In this document: positions 1 through 4,825 of the stretch, in pieces
How the letters are laid out: every line of letters begins with the position of its first letter
How positions within the stretch are numbered: the stretch's first letter is position 1
Assembly (NCBI GenBank): GCA_005884715.1
Contig: VAZZ01000162.1
Span: 1-10,400, forward strand
Origin: Alphaproteobacteria bacterium
GTDB lineage: Bacteria > Pseudomonadota > Alphaproteobacteria > Rhizobiales > Aestuariivirgaceae
Direction: 5' to 3'
DNA length: 10,400 nt
Program-made: the position numbers and the translations under genes
Notes under the pieces: model-generated
What the model was told of the DNA's origin: nothing
Seen by the model: only the letters and a program-made list of their open reading frames with translations
Databases searched by the model: none

Positions 1-326
1 TGGCGCCCGGCTTCGGAGGTCAGGGCGCTGAGATTGGCGAGCTTGCCTTTAAGGGTTTCCTCGGCATGGGCATGGGCGGACAGTGCTGCCTCATCGCCAG
101 CTAGAAGAAAGTCCTTGGCTGCGATTTCTTCGCTCTGCACGGCATTGAGCAGCTCGAGGCTGGCGAGACGTATCTCGTTGGCCTGACGAGCAAGCGAGCT
201 TCGATAGGAGGTTTCCCAGGAGAGGTAGGTCGAAATTGCAGCGACCAGCAGCAGGAAGCCAAGCCCGATGAGAAGAGCAGAACTGCTCGCCTCCTCGCGC
301 ATGCGCCAGAAGCTGCCGCCTGTCAT
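1..326 (-). CDS. Membrane sensor protein with CHASE3-like domain, N-terminal part (probable histidine kinase), cut by window edge
   Basis: Only the first 108 or so residues are in the window; the gene continues past position 1. A short polar N-terminus is followed by one hydrophobic membrane segment (residues about 17-34, ALLIGLGFLLLVAAIST) and then a helical region with LELLNAVQSEE and DFLLAGDEAAL, which resembles the start of a CHASE3 extracytoplasmic sensor domain (typical pattern LL..L.D.E...R.FLLTGD). CHASE3 proteins are usually histidine kinases, and in Alphaproteobacteria a kinase that phosphorylates PhyR is often encoded beside phyR-nepR-ecfG, so a stress-sensing kinase is likely; the kinase domain itself is not visible. 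The start is uncertain: ATG at 326 has no clear Shine-Dalgarno, while an in-frame GTG at 356 lies about 10 nt after GGAAGGA (minus strand) and could add 10 residues. Confidence 0.65.
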   Translation of the reverse strand, partial: MTGGSFWRMREEASSSALLIGLGFLLLVAAISTYLSWETSYRSSLARQANEIRLASLELLNAVQSEEIAAKDFLLAGDEAALSAHAHAEETLKGKLANLSALTSEAGR

Positions 327-480
327 CAGCGTTCTGATACCGCTAGGTGAAGACACTTGTCGCACGTCCTTCCGGTCTGCCCTGCTTCGGCAAGCTCAAA
401 GTTCAGCACAAACGTGTCGCGGGCGACTTCGCAAGCTCTTCCGCGAACATCCCTTTGCCGGCGATGTCCTTTCGTGGGGC

Positions 481-506
481 GGAACCCCCTCCCGTCCCCA
501 AGCGTT
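481..506 (+). promoter_or_regulatory. EcfG (general stress response) promoter of the small gene at 540
   Basis: GGAAC at 481-485 and CGTT at 503-506 are separated by exactly 17 nt. This matches the published alphaproteobacterial EcfG promoter consensus GGAAC-N16/17-CGTT. It lies 33 nt upstream of the ATG at 540 on the same strand, and the cognate sigma factor is encoded 400 bp away. The transcription start would fall near 513-516. Confidence 0.85.
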
Positions 507-539
507 GATATTAAACTACATTGTTGAAAGGGTACAGCA

Positions 540-800
540 ATGACAAAATCCCTCGTTGACCAGGCGATCGCGGATCCGTCACGAATGTTCCCGAATCCCA
601 TGGACGTGCTTGCAGCCAAGGACCTCTCGAGAGAAGAGAAAATCAAGGTCCTGCAGAGCTGGGAGCACGACGCCAAGAGGCTACTCGAATCGGCCGACGA
701 GAATATGACGGACGAGCGTGGCCGCGAACGCAATCAACTCCCTGAAATCCAAAAGGCGCTGAGGGTCCTGGACAAGGAAACCGCCTCGCGGCTGCGCTGA
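540..800 (+). CDS. Small conserved-type protein of the stress-response locus (86 aa), function unknown
   Basis: The product is a small, soluble, charged, mostly helical protein of 86 residues without signal peptide or membrane segment. It resembles, from memory, short hypothetical proteins of Rhizobiales with the layout PMDVL..K.LSREEKIK.L..WE.DA..L.E..ENM followed by a short C-terminal helix; here this is residues 20-56 (PNPMDVLAAKDLSREEKIKV, then SWEHDAKRLLESADENM). I know of no biochemical function for that family. The start is well supported: AAAGGG at 527-532 lies 7 nt before the ATG. A consensus EcfG promoter sits directly upstream and a strong hairpin terminator follows the stop, so it is probably a one-gene stress-induced transcript. 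It sits between the sensor gene and ecfG, on the opposite strand to both. Confidence 0.85.
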   Translation: MTKSLVDQAIADPSRMFPNPMDVLAAKDLSREEKIKVLQSWEHDAKRLLESADENMTDERGRERNQLPEIQKALRVLDKETASRLR

Positions 801-830
801 CGAGCTATTGAGATCAGGTGCCCCCAAGGG

Positions 831-860
831 AAATGCCCGCCTGTCCATGGCGGGCATTTT
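831..860. terminator. Rho-independent terminator, probably bidirectional
   Basis: AAATGCCCGCC (831-841) and GGCGGGCATTT (849-859) form a perfect 11-bp stem with a 7-nt loop. A TTTT run ends the stem on the plus strand and an AAA run begins it, which gives a T-run on the minus strand too. It lies 31 bp after the stop of the small plus-strand gene and 48 bp after the stop of ecfG, so it can serve both converging genes. Confidence 0.85.
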
Positions 861-907
861 GCTATCGCATCCACTTTTTCGGTCCGATGCGCTGGCCTCC
901 TCGTAAT

Positions 908-1480
908 TCAGTCCTGCTTGCCTCTCGTGCCGCTCTGGCGCAATGCCGAAAAGGTCGCTTCCGAGGTGGTATCAGGTCCGATATCGGCAGTGCTTTCGAT
1001 ATTCAATCGCCTGGCGAGGTGGTTTCGCGCGCGATTCACGCGGCTCTTGATGGTGCCGATCGCCACACCGCAGATCTTCGCTGCATCTTCATAGGAGAAG
1101 CCAGAAGCGCCGACGAGGATGAGGGCTTCGCGCTGATCATCGGGCAGTTTCTGCATCGCGGCCTTGAAATCGGCCATGTCGAGATGGCCATATTGCGCGG
1201 GATGGGTGGCGAGTGTCGCCGAATAGCGCCCCTCGACATCCTCGATCTCACGCCGGCGTTTGCGGATCTCGGAATAATAGTGATTGCGCAGGATCGTGAA
1301 CAGCCAGGCCTGCAGATTGGTGCCTTCCTCGAACTTGTCGAGATTGGACCACGCCTTGACGATGGTCTCCTGCACCAAGTCGTCGGCAACATCCGTGCGG
1401 CCACACAGCGACACTGCAAAGGCGCGCAATGAGCGCACTGATTTCAGCATTTCCTGAGTTATTTGCGGGTTGAGCTTCAT
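908..1480 (-). CDS. ecfG: General stress response ECF sigma factor EcfG
   Basis: This 190-residue sigma factor directs RNA polymerase to GGAAC-N16/17-CGTT promoters of the alphaproteobacterial general stress response; in unstressed cells NepR holds it inactive. Sigma region 2 spans about residues 12-78 (LCGRTDVADDLVQETIVKAW, LQAWLFTILRNHYYSEIRKR). Sigma region 4 spans about 104-158 (KLPDDQREALILVGASGFSY, then a helix-turn-helix at 129-155 with EDAAKICGVAIGTIKSRVNR). A linker between the two and a short tail, rich in Ser/Thr, complete the usual length. Its ATG overlaps the nepR stop by 4 bp (ATGA, 1477-1480), so the two are translationally coupled. In some relatives this protein is called RpoE-type, SigT or EcfG1. 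The presence of the sigma and nepR/phyR together makes the assignment firm. Confidence 0.96.
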   Translation of the reverse strand: MKLNPQITQEMLKSVRSLRAFAVSLCGRTDVADDLVQETIVKAWSNLDKFEEGTNLQAWLFTILRNHYYSEIRKRRREIEDVEGRYSATLATHPAQYGHLDMADFKAAMQKLPDDQREALILVGASGFSYEDAAKICGVAIGTIKSRVNRARNHLARRLNIESTADIGPDTTSEATFSALRQSGTRGKQD

Positions 1481-1671
1481 TCCGTCGAACGACCCTCAAG
1501 CTTCGCCAACAGGTCAAGTATTTCCTTGGGCAACGGCTCGGCCGCAACTTCATCGTAGACGGCCTTCAATTTGCGGCCGATATGAACCTGGATCTGACGA
1601 TCAAGCACGGGCTTAGTTCCTGTCTTTTTTGAGCGGCCGTTACCTGCCGCATCGGCTTCATCTTTCGACAT
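1477..1671 (-). CDS. nepR: Anti-sigma factor NepR
   Basis: NepR binds EcfG and blocks its access to RNA polymerase; phosphorylated PhyR, which carries a decoy sigma-like domain, releases it. The 64-residue product has the typical disordered, Ser/Lys-rich N-terminus (residues 1-20) followed by the conserved core from about 23 to 59 (LDRQIQVHIGRKLKAVYDEV, PLPKEILDLLAKLE), which forms the two sigma-binding helices in known structures. I chose the ATG at 1671. An in-frame GTG at 1713 would give 78 residues, but it lies only about 8 nt after the putative -10 element and lengthens the protein beyond the usual 60-65. The stop overlaps the ecfG start by 4 bp. phyR is transcribed divergently from 1851. 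Confidence 0.92.
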   Translation of the reverse strand: MSKDEADAAGNGRSKKTGTKPVLDRQIQVHIGRKLKAVYDEVAAEPLPKEILDLLAKLEGRSTE

Positions 1672-1721
1672 AACTCTTGCTTCAGCAGCCCTTCCGACTG
1701 TAATCGTCACCACACGCCGAT

Positions 1722-1747
1722 AACTCCCATGTCCGGTCAGGGTTTCC
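1722..1747 (-). promoter_or_regulatory. Possible EcfG-type promoter of nepR-ecfG (off-consensus)
   Basis: On the minus strand GGAAAC (1747-1742) is followed after 16 nt by AGTT (1725-1722). This resembles the EcfG consensus but has an extra A in the -35 element and A instead of C in the -10. The ATG of nepR lies 50 nt downstream. Autoregulation of nepR-ecfG by EcfG is common in the class, which favours the reading, but the match alone is weak. Confidence 0.4.
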
Positions 1748-1775
1748 TAGGGGCGGCAACATTTTTACTTTCCGG

Positions 1776-1800
1776 GGAACCAAGAGCCCCGGCAAACGTT
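1776..1800 (+). promoter_or_regulatory. EcfG (general stress response) promoter of phyR
   Basis: GGAAC at 1776-1780 and CGTT at 1797-1800 are exactly 16 nt apart, a full match to the EcfG consensus. phyR begins 50 nt further on. This implies that EcfG activates the gene of its own anti-anti-sigma factor, a positive loop known from other Alphaproteobacteria. Confidence 0.88.
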
Positions 1801-1850
1801 TACTGCCGATATTTGTCTTAAAAAACATAGCCAAAAACCAAGGGGTCGGC

Positions 1851-2654
1851 ATGCCCATTACCCAGAAGATTTCTCCGCACATTCCGTATCTTAGACGTTA
1901 CGCGCGGGCGCTCACCGGCAGCCAGAAATCGGGTGATGCTTATGTGGCTGCCGTAATCGAATCCCTGGTCGCCGACCCTTCATCCTTCGATTCGGAATTA
2001 AAGCCTAAGGTTGCCCTCTATAAAGTCTTCACCAAGATCTGGCGGTCACTCAGGATCAATCGTCAGAGGTCGGAAGGCGCTGTTTTTGACCACGATATAG
2101 ACAGCAAACTCGACATCATAACGCCGCCGGCACGCCAAGCGTTCCTTCTTCTCTCGATCGAGGACTTCACCAATGAAGAAGCCGCCGCCATCCTCGATGT
2201 GAGTGAGAAAGAGCTCGACAGCCTGATGGCGCAGGCAGGCAGCGAAATCGCTGAGCAGATTGCGACCAATGTCCTCATCATCGAGGACGAGCCCATCATC
2301 GCGATGGATGTCGAGCACATTGTCCGCTCGCTCGGCCACGACGTGGCGGGCATCGCGCGCACCCATAACGAGGCAGTGGCGCTGGCCCGCAGGGGCGGCA
2401 TCGGCCTGGTGCTTGCCGATATCCAACTGGCCGATGGCAGCTCAGGCATCAATGCGGTTAACGAGATCCTGCAGAATATCGAATTGCCAGTGATCTTCAT
2501 CACCGCTTATCCCGAGCGCCTCCTGACCGGTGAACGGCCCGAACCGACCTTCCTCATCACAAAGCCATTCCAGCCGGAAACCGTGAAGGCGGTGATCAGC
2601 CAGGCGCTGTTCTTCGAATCGGCCGCCCATACTGCGACAAGGAAGAGCGCATAA
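1851..2654 (+). CDS. phyR: Response regulator PhyR, anti-anti-sigma factor of the general stress response
   Basis: PhyR is a 267-residue cytoplasmic two-domain protein. Residues 1 to about 135 form a sigma-like domain, including an ECF region-4-like segment (PPARQAFLLLSIEDFTNEEA, then ILDVSEKELDSLMAQA), which mimics EcfG and captures NepR. Residues about 139-255 form a receiver domain: VLIIEDEPIIAMD holds the acidic pair E145/D146, D190 in LVLADIQLADGSSG is the phospho-acceptor, T218 lies in FITAYPERLL and K238 in LITKPF. The FITAY and ITKPF stretches fit the FATGUY class of receivers found in GSR proteins. Phosphorylation at D190 opens the sigma-like domain so that NepR is bound and EcfG freed. 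AAGGGG at 1840-1845 is the ribosome binding site, 5 nt before the ATG. It is divergent from nepR-ecfG and carries its own EcfG promoter. Length and domain order are normal. Confidence 0.97.
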   Translation: MPITQKISPHIPYLRRYARALTGSQKSGDAYVAAVIESLVADPSSFDSELKPKVALYKVFTKIWRSLRINRQRSEGAVFDHDIDSKLDIITPPARQAFLLLSIEDFTNEEAAAILDVSEKELDSLMAQAGSEIAEQIATNVLIIEDEPIIAMDVEHIVRSLGHDVAGIARTHNEAVALARRGGIGLVLADIQLADGSSGINAVNEILQNIELPVIFITAYPERLLTGERPEPTFLITKPFQPETVKAVISQALFFESAAHTATRKSA

Positions 2655-2783
2655 AAGGCATGCCCCCGCCTCGCCTCTTTCCAGTGACGAAGGCAGCCGC
2701 TATTTGCCGAAGCGCGTCCAGCTGAACACTTCAGCCTGACCCCGGGAATCCAGTATTCTGCAGGGAAGCGGAAAAGGTTGCGG

Positions 2784-2930
2784 ATGGCCGCGCCCGATCA
2801 AACCACGATCATCGGCCGCAAGGCTTCGAAGGAAGTGCGGCGCCAGCAGCTGATCGAAGCCACCATCGATGTCATGGCGCGCAAGGGCTATTCCGGCACC
2901 ACGATGTTCGATGCACTTAATTGCTTATAA
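2784..2930 (+). pseudogene. Truncated TetR-family transcriptional regulator
   Basis: An ATG at 2784, with AAAAGG 6 nt upstream, opens a frame of 48 codons. Residues 11-40 (GRKASKEVRRQQLIEATIDV, then MARKGYSGTT) are the unmistakable start of a TetR DNA-binding domain, helix 1 and the turn into helix 2, similar to BetI-like regulators of Rhizobiales. After ACG ATG the homology stops at about 2906, just before the repeat copy TGCACTTAATTGC (2912-2924), and the frame ends at TAA in 2928-2930. Recognition helix and ligand domain are missing, and I do not find them elsewhere in the window, so the gene was cut by insertion of the repeat/transposon region with loss of its 3' part. A protein of this size could not bind DNA as a normal TetR dimer. 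Confidence 0.8.
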
Positions 2931-2961
2931 ATAGCAACGCGCGGGAGGCAATTAAATGCAC
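2912..2961. repeat. REP-like imperfect palindrome related to the RAYT ends
   Basis: TGCACTTAATTGC (2912-2924) and GCAATTAAATGCA (2949-2961) are inverted copies with one mismatch, separated by 24 nt. Both match the termini of the neighbouring transposase element. The left copy marks the point where the TetR coding sequence is lost. Confidence 0.7.
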
Positions 2962-3157
2962 TGTCACCGAAATTGCCCCACTGCGCCAGAAAATTGCACA
3001 ACGCCTTCCTGGTGCTGATCGCAAAGCCCTGCATAACATCGATCGATTCAACAACAATGGATTTCGCGATATTGACCCGTCCCATAACTTGAGCATCGGC
3101 TGCAAAGCCAGCCTTCTCGAGACCAACTTGGATTTCGGTGACAGTGCACTTAATTGC
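2949..3157. repeat. Segment bounded by 23-bp inverted repeats of the RAYT family
   Basis: Positions 2949-2971 (GCAATTAAATGCACTGTCACCGA core) and 3135-3157 are inverted copies with one difference, the same sequence as the ends of the adjacent transposase element. They enclose about 163 bp (2972-3134) that is poorer in G+C than the rest of the window and encodes no recognisable product. On the minus strand a frame stays open through the whole segment and both repeats (stop at 2888), with residues such as VGLEKAGFAADAQVMGRVNI, but I cannot assign it to a family. It may be a non-autonomous relative (MITE/BIME-like) of the RAYT element or a captured gene fragment. Confidence 0.6.
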
Positions 3158-3821
3158 CGGTGCGCCGTTTTGGCTTGGGCCCGCGCTTGCCGGGCATGAG
3201 ATCTCGCCCGGTCTTGCGCTCGATCCGCCGGAGGAAACCTGGCTCGCCCAACGGTCGCCCGATCGTCTCAGCCGCCCTGAGCCGTCGCAAGGCGTCGGCG
3301 TCCGCTTCGCGTTTCAGCATCTCGCCCATGTCGGGAAACCGCTCCAACACCGGCTGCGTCTGCGTGAGCCCGTCCGCGGCGCTCCGCAGATAGGCGCGCG
3401 CGCTGGACCATGGCCAGTCCTGCGCCCGCCCCACGAGCCGCGCCCTTACCGGATTGAGCATCACATAGACGAGCGCCGCGGCGAGGTGGCTTTCGTCCAT
3501 CACCGCGCAGCCGAAGCGGCCCTGCCAGAAATGGCCGCTGCGTTTGCGCCTGGCGTGCATGATGCCGGCATAGCGCCGGTGGACCGGTGCCAGCGAGCGC
3601 CGCAAGCCGTCTTCATCGGAGGGGACCAGAATCAGATGGACATGGTTGGGCATCAAGACCCAGGCCCAGCAGGCAACGCCTGCTGCTTTCAGGTTTTCAG
3701 CGAGAAGATCGCGATACAGTGCATAGTCGGCGTCGGCGAAGAAGGTGCGCTGACGGCCGTTGCCGCGCTGGGTGATGTGGTGCGGCAAGCCGGGAACGAC
3801 AAGACGGGCGAGTCGGGCCAT
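3150..3821 (-). CDS. REP-associated tyrosine transposase (Y1_Tnp, IS200-like family)
   Basis: A 223-residue single-strand DNA transposase. Residues 1-24 (MARLARLVVPGLPHHITQRG) are the conserved start of the family. The HUH metal-binding motif is H60-V-H62 in LMPNHVHLILV, and the probable catalytic tyrosine is Y119 in YVMLNPVRARLV; both are intact. HFWQGRF (97-103) and DWPWSSARAY (135-144) are further family marks. The basic C-terminus (KRGPKPKRR) is typical of RAYT proteins. I chose the ATG at 3821 because homology begins there; the upstream GTG/ATG extension to 3857 enters the terminal repeat. No good ribosome binding site is visible. RAYTs are usually single copy, non-proliferating enzymes that process REP palindromes, and repeats of the matching type flank this gene. 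It looks functional. Confidence 0.93.
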   Translation of the reverse strand: MARLARLVVPGLPHHITQRGNGRQRTFFADADYALYRDLLAENLKAAGVACWAWVLMPNHVHLILVPSDEDGLRRSLAPVHRRYAGIMHARRKRSGHFWQGRFGCAVMDESHLAAALVYVMLNPVRARLVGRAQDWPWSSARAYLRSAADGLTQTQPVLERFPDMGEMLKREADADALRRLRAAETIGRPLGEPGFLRRIERKTGRDLMPGKRGPKPKRRTGN

Positions 3822-3865
3822 GGATCGCAGGTTACATGGGTCGGAGCGCCCGGTCAATTAAATGC

Positions 3866-3899
3866 ACTGTCACCGTAATTACACTGTCACCGTAATTAC
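3866..3899. repeat. 17-bp perfect tandem duplication at the RAYT right end
   Basis: ACTGTCACCGTAATTAC is present at 3866-3882 and again at 3883-3899 without any mismatch. The first copy is the outer part of the right terminal repeat. Homology to the lysE-type gene begins directly after the second copy. Confidence 0.9.
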
Positions 3900-3901
3900 C
3901 C

Positions 3902-4045
3902 CGTCGCGGCCGAGATCGGAGAGGGAGAGCTCGCCATCAATCACATGATGCATGGCGGTGCGGATGCCGACCGCCGACGATCTGGATCGCTTCCGAATGC
4001 ATATTGACCGCACGCCATAGGCGGCGAGCGTGGTGAGAGAACGCG
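3902..4045 (-). pseudogene. Degenerate internal fragment of a LysE-type exporter gene
   Basis: This stretch aligns with 4503-4674, the middle of the intact lysE-type gene, in the same orientation. Long blocks are identical, for example CACATGATGCATGGCGGTGC (3942-3961 versus 4542-4561) and ACGATCTGGATCGCTTC (3976-3992 versus 4592-4608). Between them the fragment lacks 17 bp (after 3970) and 16 bp (near 4005) and carries scattered substitutions. The first deletion shifts the frame. Both ends of the parent gene are absent: homology starts 2 bp after the 17-bp tandem repeat of the mobile element and stops near 4045. It is either a decayed partial duplication of the neighbour or the remnant of a close paralogue hit by the element. 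Confidence 0.8.
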
Positions 4046-4162
4046 AACGGTTTCAGGAAATGGCGGAGAACGAGCTTCTCAGCCTGCATGAAGGAAATTT
4101 CGCGCGCTACCAGATCCAGGCCGTCTGAATTTGCGGCATGGCGAGAGGCATGGGGGAAATGA
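4021..4162 (+). pseudogene. Frameshifted C-terminal remnant of an unknown gene
   Basis: On the plus strand one frame reads VREREREFQEM-like residues, then AENELLSLHEGNFARYQI, up to a TGA at 4126-4128. If one base near 4117 is skipped, the reading continues as RPSEFAAWREAWGK to a TGA at 4160-4162. The two pieces together look like a natural protein end (..NELL.LHEGN.ARYRIRPSEF..W...W), a pattern I believe occurs in small rhizobial proteins but cannot name. The upstream part of the gene is missing and overlaps the lysE-type fragment on the other strand. It is probably one more broken gene of this decayed region. Confidence 0.4.
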
Positions 4163-4183
4163 TCCGAGACTGTGTGATCTGAA

Positions 4184-4825
4184 TCACCCGAAATAGCGCA
4201 GCGCCAGATTGCCGAGGATGACGAAGCCGAAGACGGCGACCCCGACGCCGGCCCAGATATTGAGGCGCACCAGCGTGTAGCTGGTGACCCTGCCCTTGAT
4301 ATGTGTGACGAGATAGGTGACGAAGCTCCACCAGATGAGAGTGCCGAGAATGACGCCAGCGACCGCGTTGAGCGGACGATAGGGCACGCTGCCGAAATCG
4401 AGCACACCACCCAGACCGGTGAAAATGGCGAAGAAGCCGAGAAGTGCGCCCGGATTGGTGATGGTGAGAAAAAAGCAGGTCATGGCCTTGCGCAGATAGG
4501 CGCCGCGGCCAAGATCGGAGAGCGAGAGCTCGGCGTCCTTCACATGATGCATGGCGGTGCGGATGCCGATGAAGATGAGAAACAGACCACCGACGATCTG
4601 GATCGCTTCGGAATGGGCGTGAACCCAATCCTCGATCCAGCGCACGCCATAGGCGGCAAGCGTGGCAAAGAGCGCATCACCAAGCATGGAGCCCGATGCC
4701 GCCGCCATGCCGCCCGCCATGCTCGCCCGCAACGAAGCGCGGATGACCGTCAGGTTGACCGGCCCCAAAGGGGCTGTGACGGCGATGCCGATAGCCATGC
4801 CAATGGCGATGAGCTGGGGATCCAT
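4184..4825 (-). CDS. LysE/RhtB-family amino-acid exporter
   Basis: The 213-residue product is a very hydrophobic inner-membrane protein with about six membrane segments (near residues 5-25, 37-60, 73-92, 113-140, 153-175, 188-212). The N-terminal signature APLGPVNLTVIRASL (18-32) is characteristic of LysE/RhtB transporters, as are the GD at 49-50 (SMLGDALFATLA) and NPGALLGFFA (124-133) in the fourth segment. The family exports amino acids or small metabolites by proton antiport; the substrate cannot be read from sequence. The ATG at 4825 overlaps the stop of the upstream acuI-like gene by one base (TGATG), so translation is coupled. The length is normal. A broken internal copy of this gene lies at 3902-4045. 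Confidence 0.93.
   Translation of the reverse strand: MDPQLIAIGMAIGIAVTAPLGPVNLTVIRASLRASMAGGMAAASGSMLGDALFATLAAYGVRWIEDWVHAHSEAIQIVGGLFLIFIGIRTAMHHVKDAELSLSDLGRGAYLRKAMTCFFLTITNPGALLGFFAIFTGLGGVLDFGSVPYRPLNAVAGVILGTLIWWSFVTYLVTHIKGRVTSYTLVRLNIWAGVGVAVFGFVILGNLALRYFG

Larger units (their letters stand above)
3134..3899. mobile_element. RAYT (IS200-like) transposable element with inverted ends
   Basis: The element consists of one tyrosine-transposase gene bounded by inverted copies of GGTGACAGTGCA-[CT]TTAATTG: left end at about 3134-3157, right end at about 3855-3877. The similarity goes on inwards (CCGGTGCGCC on the left, complement of GGAGCGCCCGG on the right), so each end can fold. The TAA stop of the transposase gene lies inside the left repeat. 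At the right end the 17-bp unit ACTGTCACCGTAATTAC occurs twice in tandem (3866-3882, 3883-3899). Related repeat copies lie at 2912-2971. REP-associated tyrosine transposases are known to act on such hairpin-forming REP sequences. Confidence 0.8.

Noticed and set aside
326..733. 135-residue minus-strand frame whose stop touches the sensor gene start
   Set aside because: It is antisense to the well-supported small gene at 540, has a low-complexity Ser/Arg-rich composition and no ribosome binding site.
818..1432. 204-residue plus-strand frame
   Set aside because: It lies entirely antisense to ecfG, a certain gene, and begins inside the terminator hairpin.
1672..1713. Upstream GTG start for nepR, giving 78 residues
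   Set aside because: The extension is not part of the NepR family and would begin almost at the predicted transcription start.
3138..3878. 246-residue plus-strand frame across the transposase
   Set aside because: Antisense to the RAYT gene, whose HUH and tyrosine motifs are clear; a by-product of high G+C.
2912..3899. Possible CRISPR-like array from the recurring GTGACAGTGCA...AATTG copies
   Set aside because: The copies are few, irregularly spaced and in both orientations, and they bracket a transposase; they are element ends.
4172..4188. GTGAT-CTGA-ATCAC hairpin at the end of the LysE-type gene
   Set aside because: A 5-bp stem without T-run, overlapping the stop codon; too weak to call a terminator.
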